Assembly (NCBI GenBank): GCA_009746045.1
Contig: RPFO01000310.1
Coordinates: 936,234-1,000,233 of the forward strand
Direction of reading: 5' to 3'
Length of the DNA: 64,000 nucleotides
From: Mesostigma viride
Lineage: Eukaryota > Streptophyta > Mesostigmatophyceae > Mesostigmatales > Mesostigmataceae
Shown piece after piece: positions 42,944 through 54,074 of the stretch. Positions within the stretch are counted from its first letter, which is position 1, and each line of letters starts with the position of its first letter. Below the pieces are notes generated by a model that worked only from the letters and a program-made list of their open reading frames with translations, was not told the origin of the DNA and searched no databases. The position numbers and the translations under genes are program-made.

Positions 42944-43427
42944 GTCAGTGATGACTGCATGCAGTGGGCAAGGGGGATGCGCTGTTTCATAATGGTCGTG
43001 CAGCCCTTGAGCAATGCAAGGACCGCGAGTCGTGAAGAAGATTGGGATGTGGCCAGGATGTACGCTGGTTTGTTTCCAGCATGTATTCTTCGTAATCGGA
43101 GTTTTGCATTATTTTGTAGAGGTTATTATGGGGTGTGCCTCTATGCATGTCTCCACTGTCCCAGGGCAGGATATTACAGCCAGATCTTGGAGGGTTTCAG
43201 GTGACGGTTGTGAGCATGCGGTGATCAGCAGGCTTGGCTTTACCACCAGCTTGGAGGCAAGAGTGTGGCAGTGGCAGTAATCAGGGGCCATGGCGGTGTC
43301 GATTGGTGCGGGATCCTTTTTGCTGCACAACACGGCGGGTTCCTGTGAATGCTGACATGTCCATGTGTTGCGTGGCTGTTGTCATGCGCCTGGGTTGTCA
43401 CGGGACTTGTGTGGCTGCTACCTCCAG
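42944..43427 (+). other. ANK-unit intron between B2 and B3
   Basis: Contains one 81-bp block (about 43010-43090), the CAGCCAGATCTTGGAGGGTTTCAGG block (43178) and the GAATGCTGACATGTCCATGTGTTG pre-acceptor block (43347). This order is also seen in the A7-A8 intron at 10600-10941. Confidence 0.65.
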
Positions 43428-43969
43428 TATGGGAGTACCCCGGTACATGAGGCGCCAAGTGAAAGGGTTGGCGATAGACCGGTCTACCCTAAAAAAAAGC
43501 ACATTTTGGCGAATTAATTAATTTTTGGCAAAGGGAGTAATGGATTTCGACCCCTGCCGCCCAAATATGGACCATTCCTGGCATGTAAAGGTCAGATTCT
43601 GAGTGCCCTCATCGAGATTTGTCAATTGCGCTACTTAAACTTTAGATTGGACCCCCCAATGTCCTACTTGGCCTGTCTTGACTTCAGCCAATTTGATGCT
43701 AAGGAGCCAGCATACAGCATACATTTTCACCTCCCTTGTAGCCGCACTGTCACCCAACCGGAAATGGACTTTCCGGTATCTAAGGTATGATGCAGGATCC
43801 TCTCACGGAGATCTGTCGATTGCGCTACTCAAAATAAAATTTGGGGTTGGTTTTGAGACCCTGTCTACGATAGTAGATCGGTCTACCGCCAACACTTTCA
43901 AGTGGTGGCCATCTGGATGTCGTCCAGCATCTCATCGCCAGCGGCGCAGACGTGAACGCCAAGGACGAT
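43428..43969 (+). pseudogene. ANK exon B3 split by transposon insertion
   Basis: Left part 43428-43461 (34 bp, YGSTPVHEAPS) and right part 43905-43969 (65 bp, GHLDVVQHLIASGADVN) add up to exactly 99 bp once the inserted element and one copy of its target duplication are set aside. The acceptor CCTCCAG is intact; the donor at 43970 reads GTCCGT instead of GTCAGT. With the insert the exon is broken, though its phase-0 neighbours could still be spliced across it. Confidence 0.85.
43462..43898. mobile_element. MITE-like element in ANK exon B3
   Basis: 437 bp with 26-bp terminal inverted repeats matching at 23 positions (left AAAGGGTTGGCGATAGACCG; the right end ends TAGATCGGTCTACCGCCAAC followed by ACTTT), flanked by a 6-bp direct repeat CAAGTG at 43456-43461 and 43899-43904. 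There is no transposase frame. Two internal segments resemble each other in direct orientation (around GATTTGTCAATTGCGCTAC and GATCTGTCGATTGCGCTAC). The size, TIRs and TSD fit a non-autonomous DNA transposon; the superfamily is not assigned. Confidence 0.85.
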
Positions 43970-44485
43970 GTCCGTTTCTGGGTTCATGCCAGTGAGCAAG
44001 GGGGATGTGCTGTTTCTTAATGGTCGCGTAGCCCTTGAGCAACGGAATGACCGTGTGTGGTGAAGAAGATAAGGACGTGTTCAGGATGTCTGGTTTGTTT
44101 CCAGCAAGTATGCCCTTGTAATTGGAGTTTTAAATTACCTTGTTGAGGTAAATATGTGTCATGCTTCCATCATACATCCACCCATGTCTGCTCTGTCCCA
44201 GATCAGGGTATCTCAGTCAGATCTCGGCAGGCTGTTAGTAGTAGTTGCGGGCACGGCATCGCCTGGGATGGCAGGCATGTCTTAGCTTCTTGCACCGACC
44301 AGGAGGTCAGCTTGTCAAGAGTGTGGCAGTGGCAATGATAAGGTATACTGGCGGTGTTGATTGCCGTGGGATCCCTTTGGTTGCAGAACATGACGGGGTC
44401 CTGCAGATGCTGACACGTCCATGTGTTGTGAGGCTGTTGTCATGCGACCTGGTTGTCACGGGACTTGTGTGGCTGCTGTCTCCAG
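43970..44485 (+). other. ANK-unit intron between B3 and B4
   Basis: Carries an 81-bp block (about 44030-44110), a GTATCTCAGTCAGATCTCGG block and the CTGCAGATGCTGACACGTCCATGTGTTGTG pre-acceptor block. No additional exon. Confidence 0.65.
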
Positions 44486-44584
44486 GTTGGGAGTACCCCT
44501 CTGCATTATGCAACAGAAGAAGAGCATCTGGATGTCGTCCAGCATCTCATCACCAGCGGCGCTGGCGTGAACGTCAAGGACGAT
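44486..44584 (+). CDS. ANK exon B4
   Basis: Ninety-nine bp, phase 0, acceptor TCTCCAG and donor GTCAGT at 44585. ANK core VGSTPLHYATEEEHLDVV, then QHLITSGAGVNVKDD. The conserved Gly before His-Leu is Glu here. Confidence 0.85.
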
Positions 44585-45093
44585 GTCAGTTTCTGGCTGC
44601 CCATATGCCAGTGGACAAAGCAGATGTGCTGTTACTTGATAGTCTCATAGCCCTGTAGCAACGCAATGACCGCGTGTGCATGGTGAAGAGTATTGGAACG
44701 AGGCCAGGATGTCTGGTTTGTTTCCAGCATGTACGCCCTCGTAATCGGAGTTGTAAACAATTTGTCGAGGTTAACCGGTGTCATGCCTCCATTCATGTGT
44801 CCACTGTCCGTGGGCAGGGTATCACATCCAGATCTCAGGTTGTGGGTGGTAGTGGCGGGCATGAGATGGCATGGAATGGCAGGCATGTCTTGGCTTCTTG
44901 CACCGACCAGGAGGTCAGCTTGTCAAGATGGTGGCAGTGGCAGTGTTCAGGTACAACGGTTGTGTTGATTGGTGCGGGATCCTTTTAGCTGCGCAACACG
45001 GCGGCTTCCTGCGGATGCTGACGTGTCCATGTGTTGTGTGGCTGTTGTCATGCGACTGGGTTGTCAAACGACCTGTGCTGCTGCTGCCTCCAG
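44585..45093 (+). other. ANK-unit intron between B4 and B5
   Basis: Closely similar to the preceding intron (43970-44485): an 81-bp block at about 44650, GGTATCACATCCAGATCTCAGG at 44818, TCTTGGCTTCTTGCACCGACCAGGAGGTCAGCTTGTCAAG at 44888, and the pre-acceptor block at 45005. Indicates recent tandem duplication of the B3-B5 units. Confidence 0.7.
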
Positions 45094-45192
45094 TATGGGA
45101 GTACCCCACTGCATGGTGCGTCCAGCAACGGCAAGCTGGATGTCGTCCAGCACCTCATCGCCAGTGGCGCAGACATGAACGCCAAGGGCGAT
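45094..45192 (+). CDS. ANK exon B5
   Basis: Ninety-nine bp, phase 0, acceptor GCCTCCAG and donor GTCAGT at 45193. ANK core YGSTPLHGASSNGKLDVV, then QHLIASGADMNAKGD. Open throughout. Confidence 0.85.
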
Positions 45193-45690
45193 GTCAGTGA
45201 TGACTTCATGCAGTGGGGAATGGCCGTGTGCGGTTCCATGATGGTCACGTAGCCCTTGAGCAACGCGATGACCGTGATTGGTGAGGATGATTGGGATGTG
45301 AACAAGGTGTCTGGTTTGTTTCCAGCATGTATGCCCTCGTACTCGGAGCTTCAGCTATATTTGACGTCAAGACTAGCGCAAGTTGTGTGTAAACCAGCTG
45401 TACGTTTGCGTCAACGCTTTTGGATTTGGCCAGGCTGTCTAGTGCATCCCCAGCTTGCGTGCCCCTGTAATCCAAGTGTTGAGAACTTTTCTTGTCAAGG
45501 TTCCCGTGTTGAACATGTGCCCGCATGCGCCAACGCCTGTGGCCAGAGAAAAAGCTATGGGACCCGATAAGAAGACGGGATCAAGAATGTGGTGGCGATC
45601 GTGGCAGCAGAGGCGGCATTCTTTTCTAGCAGGACTCATTATTCTTATCTGCATTGCCTGGCCCTATAGAACCTCTACGATATAACCTAA
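45193..45690 (+). other. Start of intron between B5 and B6
   Basis: Unit-type intron with an 81-bp block (45250-45330), GCCAACGCCTGTGGCCAGAG at 45530 and GTGGCGATCGTGGCAGCAGAGGCGG at 45590. After about 45690 the unit sequence stops and unrelated DNA begins. Confidence 0.6.
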
Positions 45691-48600
45691 TACGCCGTCA
45701 AAGTTACAAGATTTTTTGCCATTTTGCTGTGGCGAAAGATGTCTTATGGGGAAAGGCCGTGTGCCTTGAAATGTGACAAAAGCAAATACACCTAGCTAAG
45801 GTCGGCCTCTTTTCTTTTAGAGGGGGGCTGACAGCAAGCCAGGGGGTACATACCTCTGGTTTGATGAACCTTCATCAATAGGGGCACCTATGAACCTTCA
45901 TATGAGGATGACATACCGAGCGGCGATTGCACAAGGAAGGAGCAAGGCAGCAAAAAGACCAGCGCGCGAGAAGGGAGCACCTGCACCGCTGTCGCTCATT
46001 CTACGCCTGTGACCTGGCTTGCGAAAGAAAAGCAGCTCGCCAGCTTGCTCTCCAAATGCACAAATCCCATCAGTTAGAGGGTGCAGTCGAGCAGGTCTTT
46101 GGGACCGATGACTGGGTGACAGATGCCAGTTTCTGGAGCTCGTCCCAGCTGAAATCTGCAATACATTTGCTTGCCAATCTCGTCTAGGTTGGCGATGTGC
46201 TTGAGGCGCGTGACACAAACAAAGCGTCAGTGGCAAACCTTCAAGCCATATTGGAGGTTGCAGCGGTCGACGAGGAGTCGTCAATCGTGTCTGCGCAGCG
46301 GAATACGGCTGAGACAAAGGAGAAGGTCAAAGTCTCAGCAGGCCGAGGGGCTGTCTGACAGGAACCAAGAGAGAGGTTGGCCACGTTTGTTGGGGTACCT
46401 CTGGAAGTGGGGAATATAAGGGCGAGGAGTGCGAGGAGGAGGTGCTCATGCCCGACAGATTCTTGCAAGGTTTGAAGGAGGCATTTGGGGGGAGGGAGGA
46501 AGCCATAATCCAGCCAAAAGATTTGAAAGGTTTGGCGCTGCCGAGCCAAGCCAAGAGCGCGGGTTGGAGACAAGTGCAGGTGTTGCCAGAAGTACTGGAG
46601 AGTGCCAGTGGCAACGGAATGGCTATCCAGACGTGGGTCACGACAAGCCAGCCAGAAAACAGGCGGAACCTGCTGGATAGCAGGAAAACTGTCATGAACG
46701 TTGGATTTGCCAAGGATAGCTTTCTCAGAAAGCTGGCCCCTTCAGGCTGAAGCTGGGGACCTTCTGGGCTTGGAATACTTAGTGAGGGTGGTGGCGGCCT
46801 TGCTGCAGGTGGAGAGTCAGGGTGTGGGGGGGTGGAGGGTGGCAAGCCACCCAATCCTGCCACTCAAGGAGGAGGCTGCACGCTCCGCCTATCCGGCTGT
46901 CGAGGCCAGCAAAAAGGAAACATAGAATACCAGCATGGCGCCGCTCGCTTTTCCTCATGCCGTAGTTAATTTAGTCTAAGTGCACCACGTGCGGCAGGGT
47001 GAGATTGGCATGCTGGCGACAGCATGCTACGCGCCACCACCGCGAGTATGCACTGAATGCAAGGTAAAATGGCTTGACTGGCTGGGGTGTTTTGGGGCTG
47101 GCCCTCTTCTAGAGGAGTGTGCTCTAGGTGGAGGGAGTAGGCCCGTGCGAGGGTAAAAAAGCACTGCACCTGGCTCAGTTCTTGCCACAAGCCAGGTGCA
47201 AACAGGTGCTGATGCAATACATGGGAAGCAGAATGAATACGTACGGCAGACTCCGCGAGTGTGCCAAAGGCGGAGGTGGCAGGGAAGATGCGGCCACTCG
47301 ACCTGCTGGCAAGCAGGCGGGTCATTTGCGCCAGCGAGGAAAACTGCATCAAGCCAGCAGTCGCGGCGAGCGCAAGGTACTGGGAGGTGCCTAAGCTCTG
47401 CCGGGGATCAATGCCCCATGATGGAATGGGCAAGCTCATGGGCAGGGCGGTGGGTGTGGGCGTGGTCACGTTCGGGGAGGAGCAGCCCAAGTGGGTGGTT
47501 GGCTCCTTTGGGTGGCCAAGGGGGTGGGCGAGCAACAGTTCACAGTCAACAAGGAGCTGAGCAACCAGCTGTGGGTGGACCCTCCCAAGACCGTGCAAAT
47601 TTCACCACCTGGGCATACTCGCGGTTGTCTACATCAAGGGCCGGTGCTACAGCGCAGAAAGCGACCCCGCGTCGTACCGTTACTCCGTCGAGGTGCCTGA
47701 GTGATGGTGGGACTACCAAGGAACACCTGGTGTGTGGTCTGCTAGTGTGGGCCTGTCGCGGCCAAGGCGAGGGTTTGGCCTGTGCTAGAAGTGCTGGCTA
47801 CGGCGAATTCCCATGCGGCGGTGCTGGGAAGGTCATACATGAGATGGTGCTCTACGTGAGCAGTGCCTTGGATCCGTGGGGCCAGGTAAGCTTCAGATTT
47901 GAGTGCTGGTAAGCTCACTGTGTTGCTTGACGAATGGGGCCAGCCAACACGCCTGGATGTTGAGTACAAGGAGGAGCCACGGGGGAGCTGCAGATTGACC
48001 TGGAAAATCCCCCAGCCCCCATGTAGTCTCTAACCATCGATGATTTGGTGGCCAGCAACGGGCACACCTGTGAGGTGGTGAGCCAGCTCATCACGCGCAC
48101 TATCGAGGGAGGCTACCTTTCTTACAACCTTGTGCCCACCAATGAGAAGACAAAGATGTCCAGCCTGGGTGGGAACGAGCTGGAGACCCTGGGGGTGGTG
48201 CACTGGCGGGCTGGCATGCTGGAACCAACGGCGAAGCAGCTAATCGTGGAGGTTGCCCACACCCAAGCTACCCTCCAGGAGGGCCTATGGCTGTGAAGCT
48301 TGCTGCTGACTCGGGGTGGTCATGTTGGCTGCACATGCTAAGCCACTGCTGCTTGTCTATTGGGCAGCGATGCTTCAAGTTTACAGCCTGAAAGGGTGGG
48401 GCCAGCGGTCATGATCACTATGGGCTGGCGTGAGGGAGGAGCTAGAGTGTGCCCTGGCATTGGCTCGTACGCTCCGAGGTGACAGGGGAGCACCTTTGGC
48501 AAAGGAGGCCAGAGCTTCTGGTGCGTCCACCTATGGACAGGGTGTCATCTGCGGTGCGATGGAGCCAGGTGGTGTGATGGAGCTGGCACACGCACATGAG

Positions 48601-49330
48601 GCGCGGGGGGACTCAATCTCGCTTATACCAACCGAGGTGCCCTTCACTGGCCCTAGATTATCGATGACGTGGGCCCAACACGCTATTGCCAGCCAGATTA
48701 TCGATGACGTGGGCACAACACGCTATTGCCAGCCAGACATGGCGGGTTGGGGCCCTTAAGATTTGCTGGCAGGATCCATGTATGGACATCAATGAGAAAA
48801 GGACGTGGAGAGGAGTGCGTGCAGCCTGAAAAATAGAGGAAATGGATGGTGAGATTCAGTTGGATTTTTTACGTCTGCAATGGGGTGTTTGGCTGAGGGG
48901 TGATTATCATCCTTAAGCATCCTAAACAAGCAGAGCTTCAGGTTGTGTGTGCTTACCATGGCTTTCAGAAGCCGGTCCCAGTGGGTGTGAACGCAGAACG
49001 CTCTTCAGCCATGCAGCCGATGGCATTTTCTTTAGATAGTCCATGGATGCCTTCCTGGCAGGCTGGTTTTGTGACCTGACCGCTGGACTTCTATTTTTTG
49101 TGAGTGGGTTTGTGCTGCCTACCATCCCCGAGGTGGCTGCGGTCGCACCGTATGCCAGTATGCCAAGGTCTGGCTTCCCGGACGTTGTTTTACAACTGGG
49201 TACTGGCGGGCCGTATGCATGCGGTGTGGCAGCGCTTAACTCCAGCTATCAGCCCTCCGCCTATGCCCTGGCACCTTTGCTATTCCACTGCATGCCCGGT
49301 TGCTCATTTCGCGTCGACATGTACATTTGA
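45691..49330 (+). pseudogene. Island of decayed, unrecognised coding-like DNA
   Basis: The composition becomes GC-rich and open frames are longer, but each is broken. Examples on the plus strand are 45927-46187 (QLALQMHKSHQLEGAVEQ), 46442-46750 (FLQGLKEAFGG, TWVTTSQPENRRNLLDSRK) and 48045-48296 (VVSQLITRTIEGGYL, ETLGVVHWRAG), linked by frame changes and stops. I do not recognise the families. Sequence of this kind, inserted in an intron next to a recombinase fragment, looks like a dead mobile element, possibly of viral or transposon origin. No functional product is proposed. Confidence 0.4.
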
Positions 49331-49384
49331 GTGTGTTGATTATTGTTGCTTTCCAGTAGTATGTACGCGTTAGCAATGGGCTCG

Positions 49385-49870
49385 GGCTGCAGGTTCGGGA
49401 TGTGGCTCATCCTGGCCACCCCTTACCTGAGCCAGGGCATTGTCGGAGCAATTGTGCTTTGCAACCCCAAAATCTGTGCAGCGAGCGACCCATCATGTCG
49501 TTGGCTGAAACACCATTTCTGTGTGGCTCCTGCGACGTCTGACGGCCGGCCAGCCCCCTGATGCACTTCTTTTTCGGGGCCAGGCTAGGCAGCAGTGGGA
49601 GGCATTGCAGACCCGCTTGGGCATTCAGGGCATGTTTTGTTTTCACGGCCCCCGGCATCGGGGGGCCACGCACGACGCCATCGCAGGGCACTCGCCGGAG
49701 GCCGTGCAGCTGCACTGCCGGTGGGCTTAATCGGCCCTTTTGGTCAGGCGCGACATTGGCTTCCATTCTGGCCTGCTGGCCCGTGACATCGCCCTGGCCC
49801 TCTGGGCGCAGGCCCGGGATTTTCACCTTGTGTACTTCCGGCATCACCTCGATGGCATTGTGTTTTGATG
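49385..49870 (+). mobile_element. Tyrosine-recombinase fragment (DIRS/Crypton-like), broken
   Basis: The frame 49521-49730 ends with FCFHGPRHRGATHDAIAG, then QLHCRWA, matching the C-terminal signature of tyrosine recombinases (H-x-x-R followed by a G-x-W/RW motif). A preceding segment in another frame (LGLQVRDVAHPG, about 49380) fits the first-arginine region. A stop follows RWA and no active-site tyrosine is in frame, so this is a relic. Recombinases of this kind are used by DIRS-type and Crypton elements; which type is not decidable here. Confidence 0.55.
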
Positions 49871-50802
49871 CATCAGTTTAGTCAGTTTTGGCGTATTCAG
49901 TTTTCATCACTCGTTTCTCCGTTATGAACTGACCTCGCCCATGTGTTGTGGCTCAGGGGGGAAAGGGCTCAACTAACCCGAGGGTGACCCTGGGTTGGGA
50001 CAAAGTTCCCCCCTAGCTAGTGTGATAGTGTTTGTCCTATTTGCATGTCGTACATTATTTCAGCTATAAGCCATGTTTACAAGGAGATGTGGGTAATTCA
50101 GGGGCACAGCTGCTGTGGGCTGGTCCTGCGAATTCACATCGTGCGCTCAGCCCAGCACAGAGATGGCCGCGTGGTCATCTGGTAGACAAGTCTGTGGTAG
50201 TCCACCGTACAGAACCATCACACACATTGTAATTCACTTGACGTTTTGTGGTGATCCATGCAAAGCAAAGCAAGTCCGGAAATGGATTGGGAGATGCTGT
50301 GTATTTGGTGTTTTTATCATGCTTGGAGGTGCTAGTGATGCGGTGGAAATGATGTTCTCGACCAGACATGCAGATGCATCATCTTTATTTTTTCGATGTG
50401 GACAACCTGCTGCTTGCTTGGGCCACACTCTTGTGGTCTTTCTGTGCATTACAAACTTTCCCTATGGTTTGGCACAGCAAGTAGCAATTGTTGGGATCAC
50501 TTCATGCGTGTCTCCACTTTTCCGGGGGCCAGGTGTTGCAGCCAGGTCTCGGCAGGTTGTGGGTGGTCATTCTCAACAAGAGGGGGGACTGGCTGGCATG
50601 ACGTCTGCAGCCGTTAGTGAAGGGGTTCTGTTTGACCAAACTGTGGCAGTGGCAGTCATCATGGACCGTGGTGGTGCTGATGGGCGCAGGATTCTTACTG
50701 CTGCAAGAGCATAACTGGTTTTCTTGATGCTGACGTATCTGTGCGCTGATTGGCTGCTGTACACTGGGTTGTCATGTGACTTTTAATGGCTGGCGGATCC
50801 AG
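49871..50802 (+). other. Rest of intron between B5 and B6
   Basis: 49871-50280 has no recognised content. From about 50390 the ANK-unit intron resumes (TCTCCACTTTTCCGGGGGCCAGG, GCAGCCAGGTCTCGGCAGGTTGTGGGTGG, then TTGATGCTGACGTATC at 50724). This brackets the inserted island at about 45690-50280. Confidence 0.55.
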
Positions 50803-50901
50803 CAAGAGGATACTCCACTGCATTATGCATCAAGGTGGGGGCATCTGGATGTTGTCCAGCATCTTATCGCAATCGGCGCGGATGTGAATGCCAAGAACAA
50901 G
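50803..50901 (+). CDS. ANK exon B6
   Basis: Ninety-nine bp, phase 0, acceptor GGATCCAG and consensus donor GTAAGT at 50902. ANK core QEDTPLHYASRWGHLDVV, then QHLIAIGADVNAKNK. It is the last full ANK repeat before the cap exon of locus B. Confidence 0.85.
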
Positions 50902-51634
50902 GTAAGTTCATGTTGTCATGCCAGTGGCAAGCAAGTAGGTCATGTGTGGTTCAAAAGGTCGCATAGCTTTTGAGCAAGGCAGCGCATACGCATATGTGTG
51001 ATGCTCAAAGGATATCTAGACAGCACACTTGCCAGGCATTTTCTGCATTTGCATGCTCTTAAATGGTACCAATCTGCCTACCGTTGCTTAAATGATAGTC
51101 CCCAGTATAGCTTCAAATAACTAGGCCGACAAGTTATGGGAGAGTTGCAAGCCCCGACTGTATATTCCAGGTTTGCTGGTAGCAGATACTCAATATATGC
51201 TTCACCCCAAAATGCTTCTTCACGTGTGGCGTACATTTCTTAAGGTATGTATACTTTTTCCAGGACCCACAAGCCCTTCTAAGATTCCTTTGTAGCAATG
51301 GTGATGCAAGTGCCCGGGCATCGTGGCTGGGTTCTAGTTCAAATTCATTCTGGGAGAATGCCATCAGCTTGATTGCTCATAAAAGTCGCAAGGTTTCTTT
51401 TATCTAAAAACATGCCAATCACTCCCTTGACTTGCCCCCGTCCCTCCCCCTCCCCCCCCCTTCCCCCCCCTCCCCATTTATGACATGCTTTCTTTTGTGT
51501 ACTGTAGCGTAGGTGGCCCAAGGCCTTGGCATACTGTAGTGGGCACTTCAGTGCATCTGAAGAATTCAATCAAGATTGCAGGTTGTCAAGCAATAATTTG
51601 AAACCCGCCCTTAATTAAGCCTCTTGGTCGCTTT
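50902..51634. other. Intron between B6 and cap exon, left part
   Basis: No gene recognised. A C-rich tract with T/A interruptions lies at 51433-51475. Not matched to other units. Confidence 0.45.
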
Positions 51635-51982
<348 letters not shown>

Positions 51983-52105
51983 ATTTTTACGCCCCTCATC
52001 CTACTCCACTGCCGTGGCATACGTTGTCTATGGGCCCATCAGCCTGATGAGGGGTCTCAACCTGATGTCCTGATATGCCATCTGCTCACAAATTACCGAT
52101 TGCAG

Positions 52106-52279
52106 AGGGGGGAAACGCCCCTGGATTCGGCCGAGAAATATAAGGAAACGGACGTAGCACAGATCTTGCGTCATGCTGCGGCCAAGCCAACAGTGGCCCA
52201 ACCACGAGTGCAACAGCCACCTGCCGCACCAAACAAGCCGCAGGTGCAACACCGGACTGACCCAGCTGAGGGTAAAGCT
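52106..52279 (+). CDS. Cap exon B: last ANK repeat plus Pro-rich linker
   Basis: 174 bp, phase 0, after acceptor GATTGCAG and before a GTGAGT donor at 52280. Residues 1-22 form the ANK C-cap (RGETPLDSAEKYKETDVAQI), equivalent to EGKTPLDLAEEND at the start of effector exon A. Residues 25-58 are a Pro/Gln/Ala-rich linker (KPTVAQPRVQQPPAAP). In locus A the cap is fused directly to the effector exon and has no such linker, so the two loci differ by an intron and a linker at this joint. The next exon is expected to be 54075. Confidence 0.8.
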
Positions 52280-54074
52280 GTGAGTGCGGACAAACATTGT
52301 AATATTGCCCTCTGTAAAGCCACTTAGTAGCTTTCCAAGGACACTTGGAGCTAAGCACGCCCTTAGTGACCAAGTGCTTGCATCTGGCACGTGTAGGGAT
52401 TGCTTCTACTTCTCGTATCTCTGCAGAGCACAGCTACTTGTACATTAAGTAAGGTGGTACCCCCAAACTGAAAAACTGCAGACTGGCGATAGCCCTGGTG
52501 GAACGTCATGCGTTGCGATGACACTTAGAGCCCTAGTTGGCATGTTTGTCCATAATGGCGATGGCTTTCTTCTTTGTTTGCGTGCTCAAAATGTGACATA
52601 TATGCATGTTTAGCTTTGCTCAATATGCCAGTGTGGGCGGTACCTAGTGGTCGCGATGGCTCACCAGGGACATACTAGCGATGTCGTTCGAGCTCGTTTG
52701 GTATGCTCTTATTAGTGGACTAGTACTACTAGAACTGCTGCCCATGCCTGGCTAGGTACTTTCTACGCTGCCTGCAGCAGCTGCATGTTTCGCTTCTGCA
52801 TGTCACAATTACAAACAGCCATGTGTTGCAGTTCTGTTGCCTGCGTTAAAGCGTTGGTGCTTTTTTGTAGCACCAGCTGCTACGAAAAAGAAAAGGCGGT
52901 AAAGATGGAGAGAGTGCATGTTATGTGAGTATATCCGCATCAGCAGCGTCGTTTCGAGTAGAGTAAGTGGTGCCATTTCTATACGAAATTCCGCTTTGTT
53001 TTCAAACGGAGCTTAGGCTGTTAAATAAGATATGTATACGTTGATCGACTGTCTCTCGTACCCTAGCTAGGCAGCACTCCATGTCTTTCCAATTAATCAT
53101 GGATGGAAGCATGATAGGCTGAGGATGGCCTATTACAACCGTGAAGTGAGGGGATTGTCAAGTTGAGTGGCATCGAAAAATCATTTTTATAATTCCAAGG
53201 CTGCTGGGATAGATAGAAGTGTCTTAGTTCAAATGAGAAAAACAAAACTGTGAGTTTGAGGGTTATGAGTGAAAAATTCGATAATATACTATTACCACCA
53301 TCAAGCGCGGCTGTCATGAAGTCACTGTAAAGTTAAACCAAATGGGTGGAGTCAGATGGCCAGGGCTGGAGCTTTTTAGAATCAATTTTGCATCAAGCTG
53401 CCGGGCCAGCTGGTGACTTGCCATGCTGTATTTATTCAGCAGAACATTCTGCAGAGAGGCTGCTGCATAAATTCAGCTTGGTAGCCTACACCACTTACAT
53501 AATGACACGAAGGCCATTAGCAGGCTTGGTCCTTGTGAAATGCGGTTTTGCGGTGGTTGCCGAGTAGTTTATGCAGTGGTTGGTAATTGACTAGGCATAA
53601 TATCTCGGCAAATGCATGTCACCAATGGCTTAACCCTCCATTTTTAACATATACAACCCCTTCATTGTTTTTTTTGGTCCACGTATGTGCTAGTGCTTTG
53701 GTTCAGGGCAGGACTGCCTGACAGCCTGCTAAGGCCTTCCACCCTGACACAAGCATAGTCTTCCTCACCCCCTTTCCTACTGTCTCCTTTCCCCAAATCG
53801 GCCAACCCCCATCCCCAGCTGCAATGCATGGATGTGCGAACCTAGGGTGCGTGTCAACATGTTACCGAGTTAGAACCCAAAACTACTTACCAGGAGCCCG
53901 GCTGGAACATATGTGACGTAGGGTGCCCGAATGTCAACGACATGCTGCCCCGGGCACTTCTTTTGCCATTACATCGAATTCCTAAAAACATCCATTTCCT
54001 TTTCTCCATCCTACATCCTGTCGGTAGCCATTTTCTGACCTTGTCATTTGCTTGTGCTGGATTGGACCATGCAG
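52280..54074 (+). other. Intron between cap exon B and effector exon B
   Basis: About 1.8 kb bounded by GTGAGT and ACCATGCAG. No additional ANK exon or recognisable gene was seen. The ORFs are short and conflicting. An additional small linker exon cannot be excluded. Confidence 0.55.

Noticed and set aside
54048-54074. ATG upstream of effector exon B as its start codon
   Set aside because: It lies before a good phase-0 acceptor (ACCATGCAG) at the point where similarity to effector A begins, and would leave the cap exon unused.
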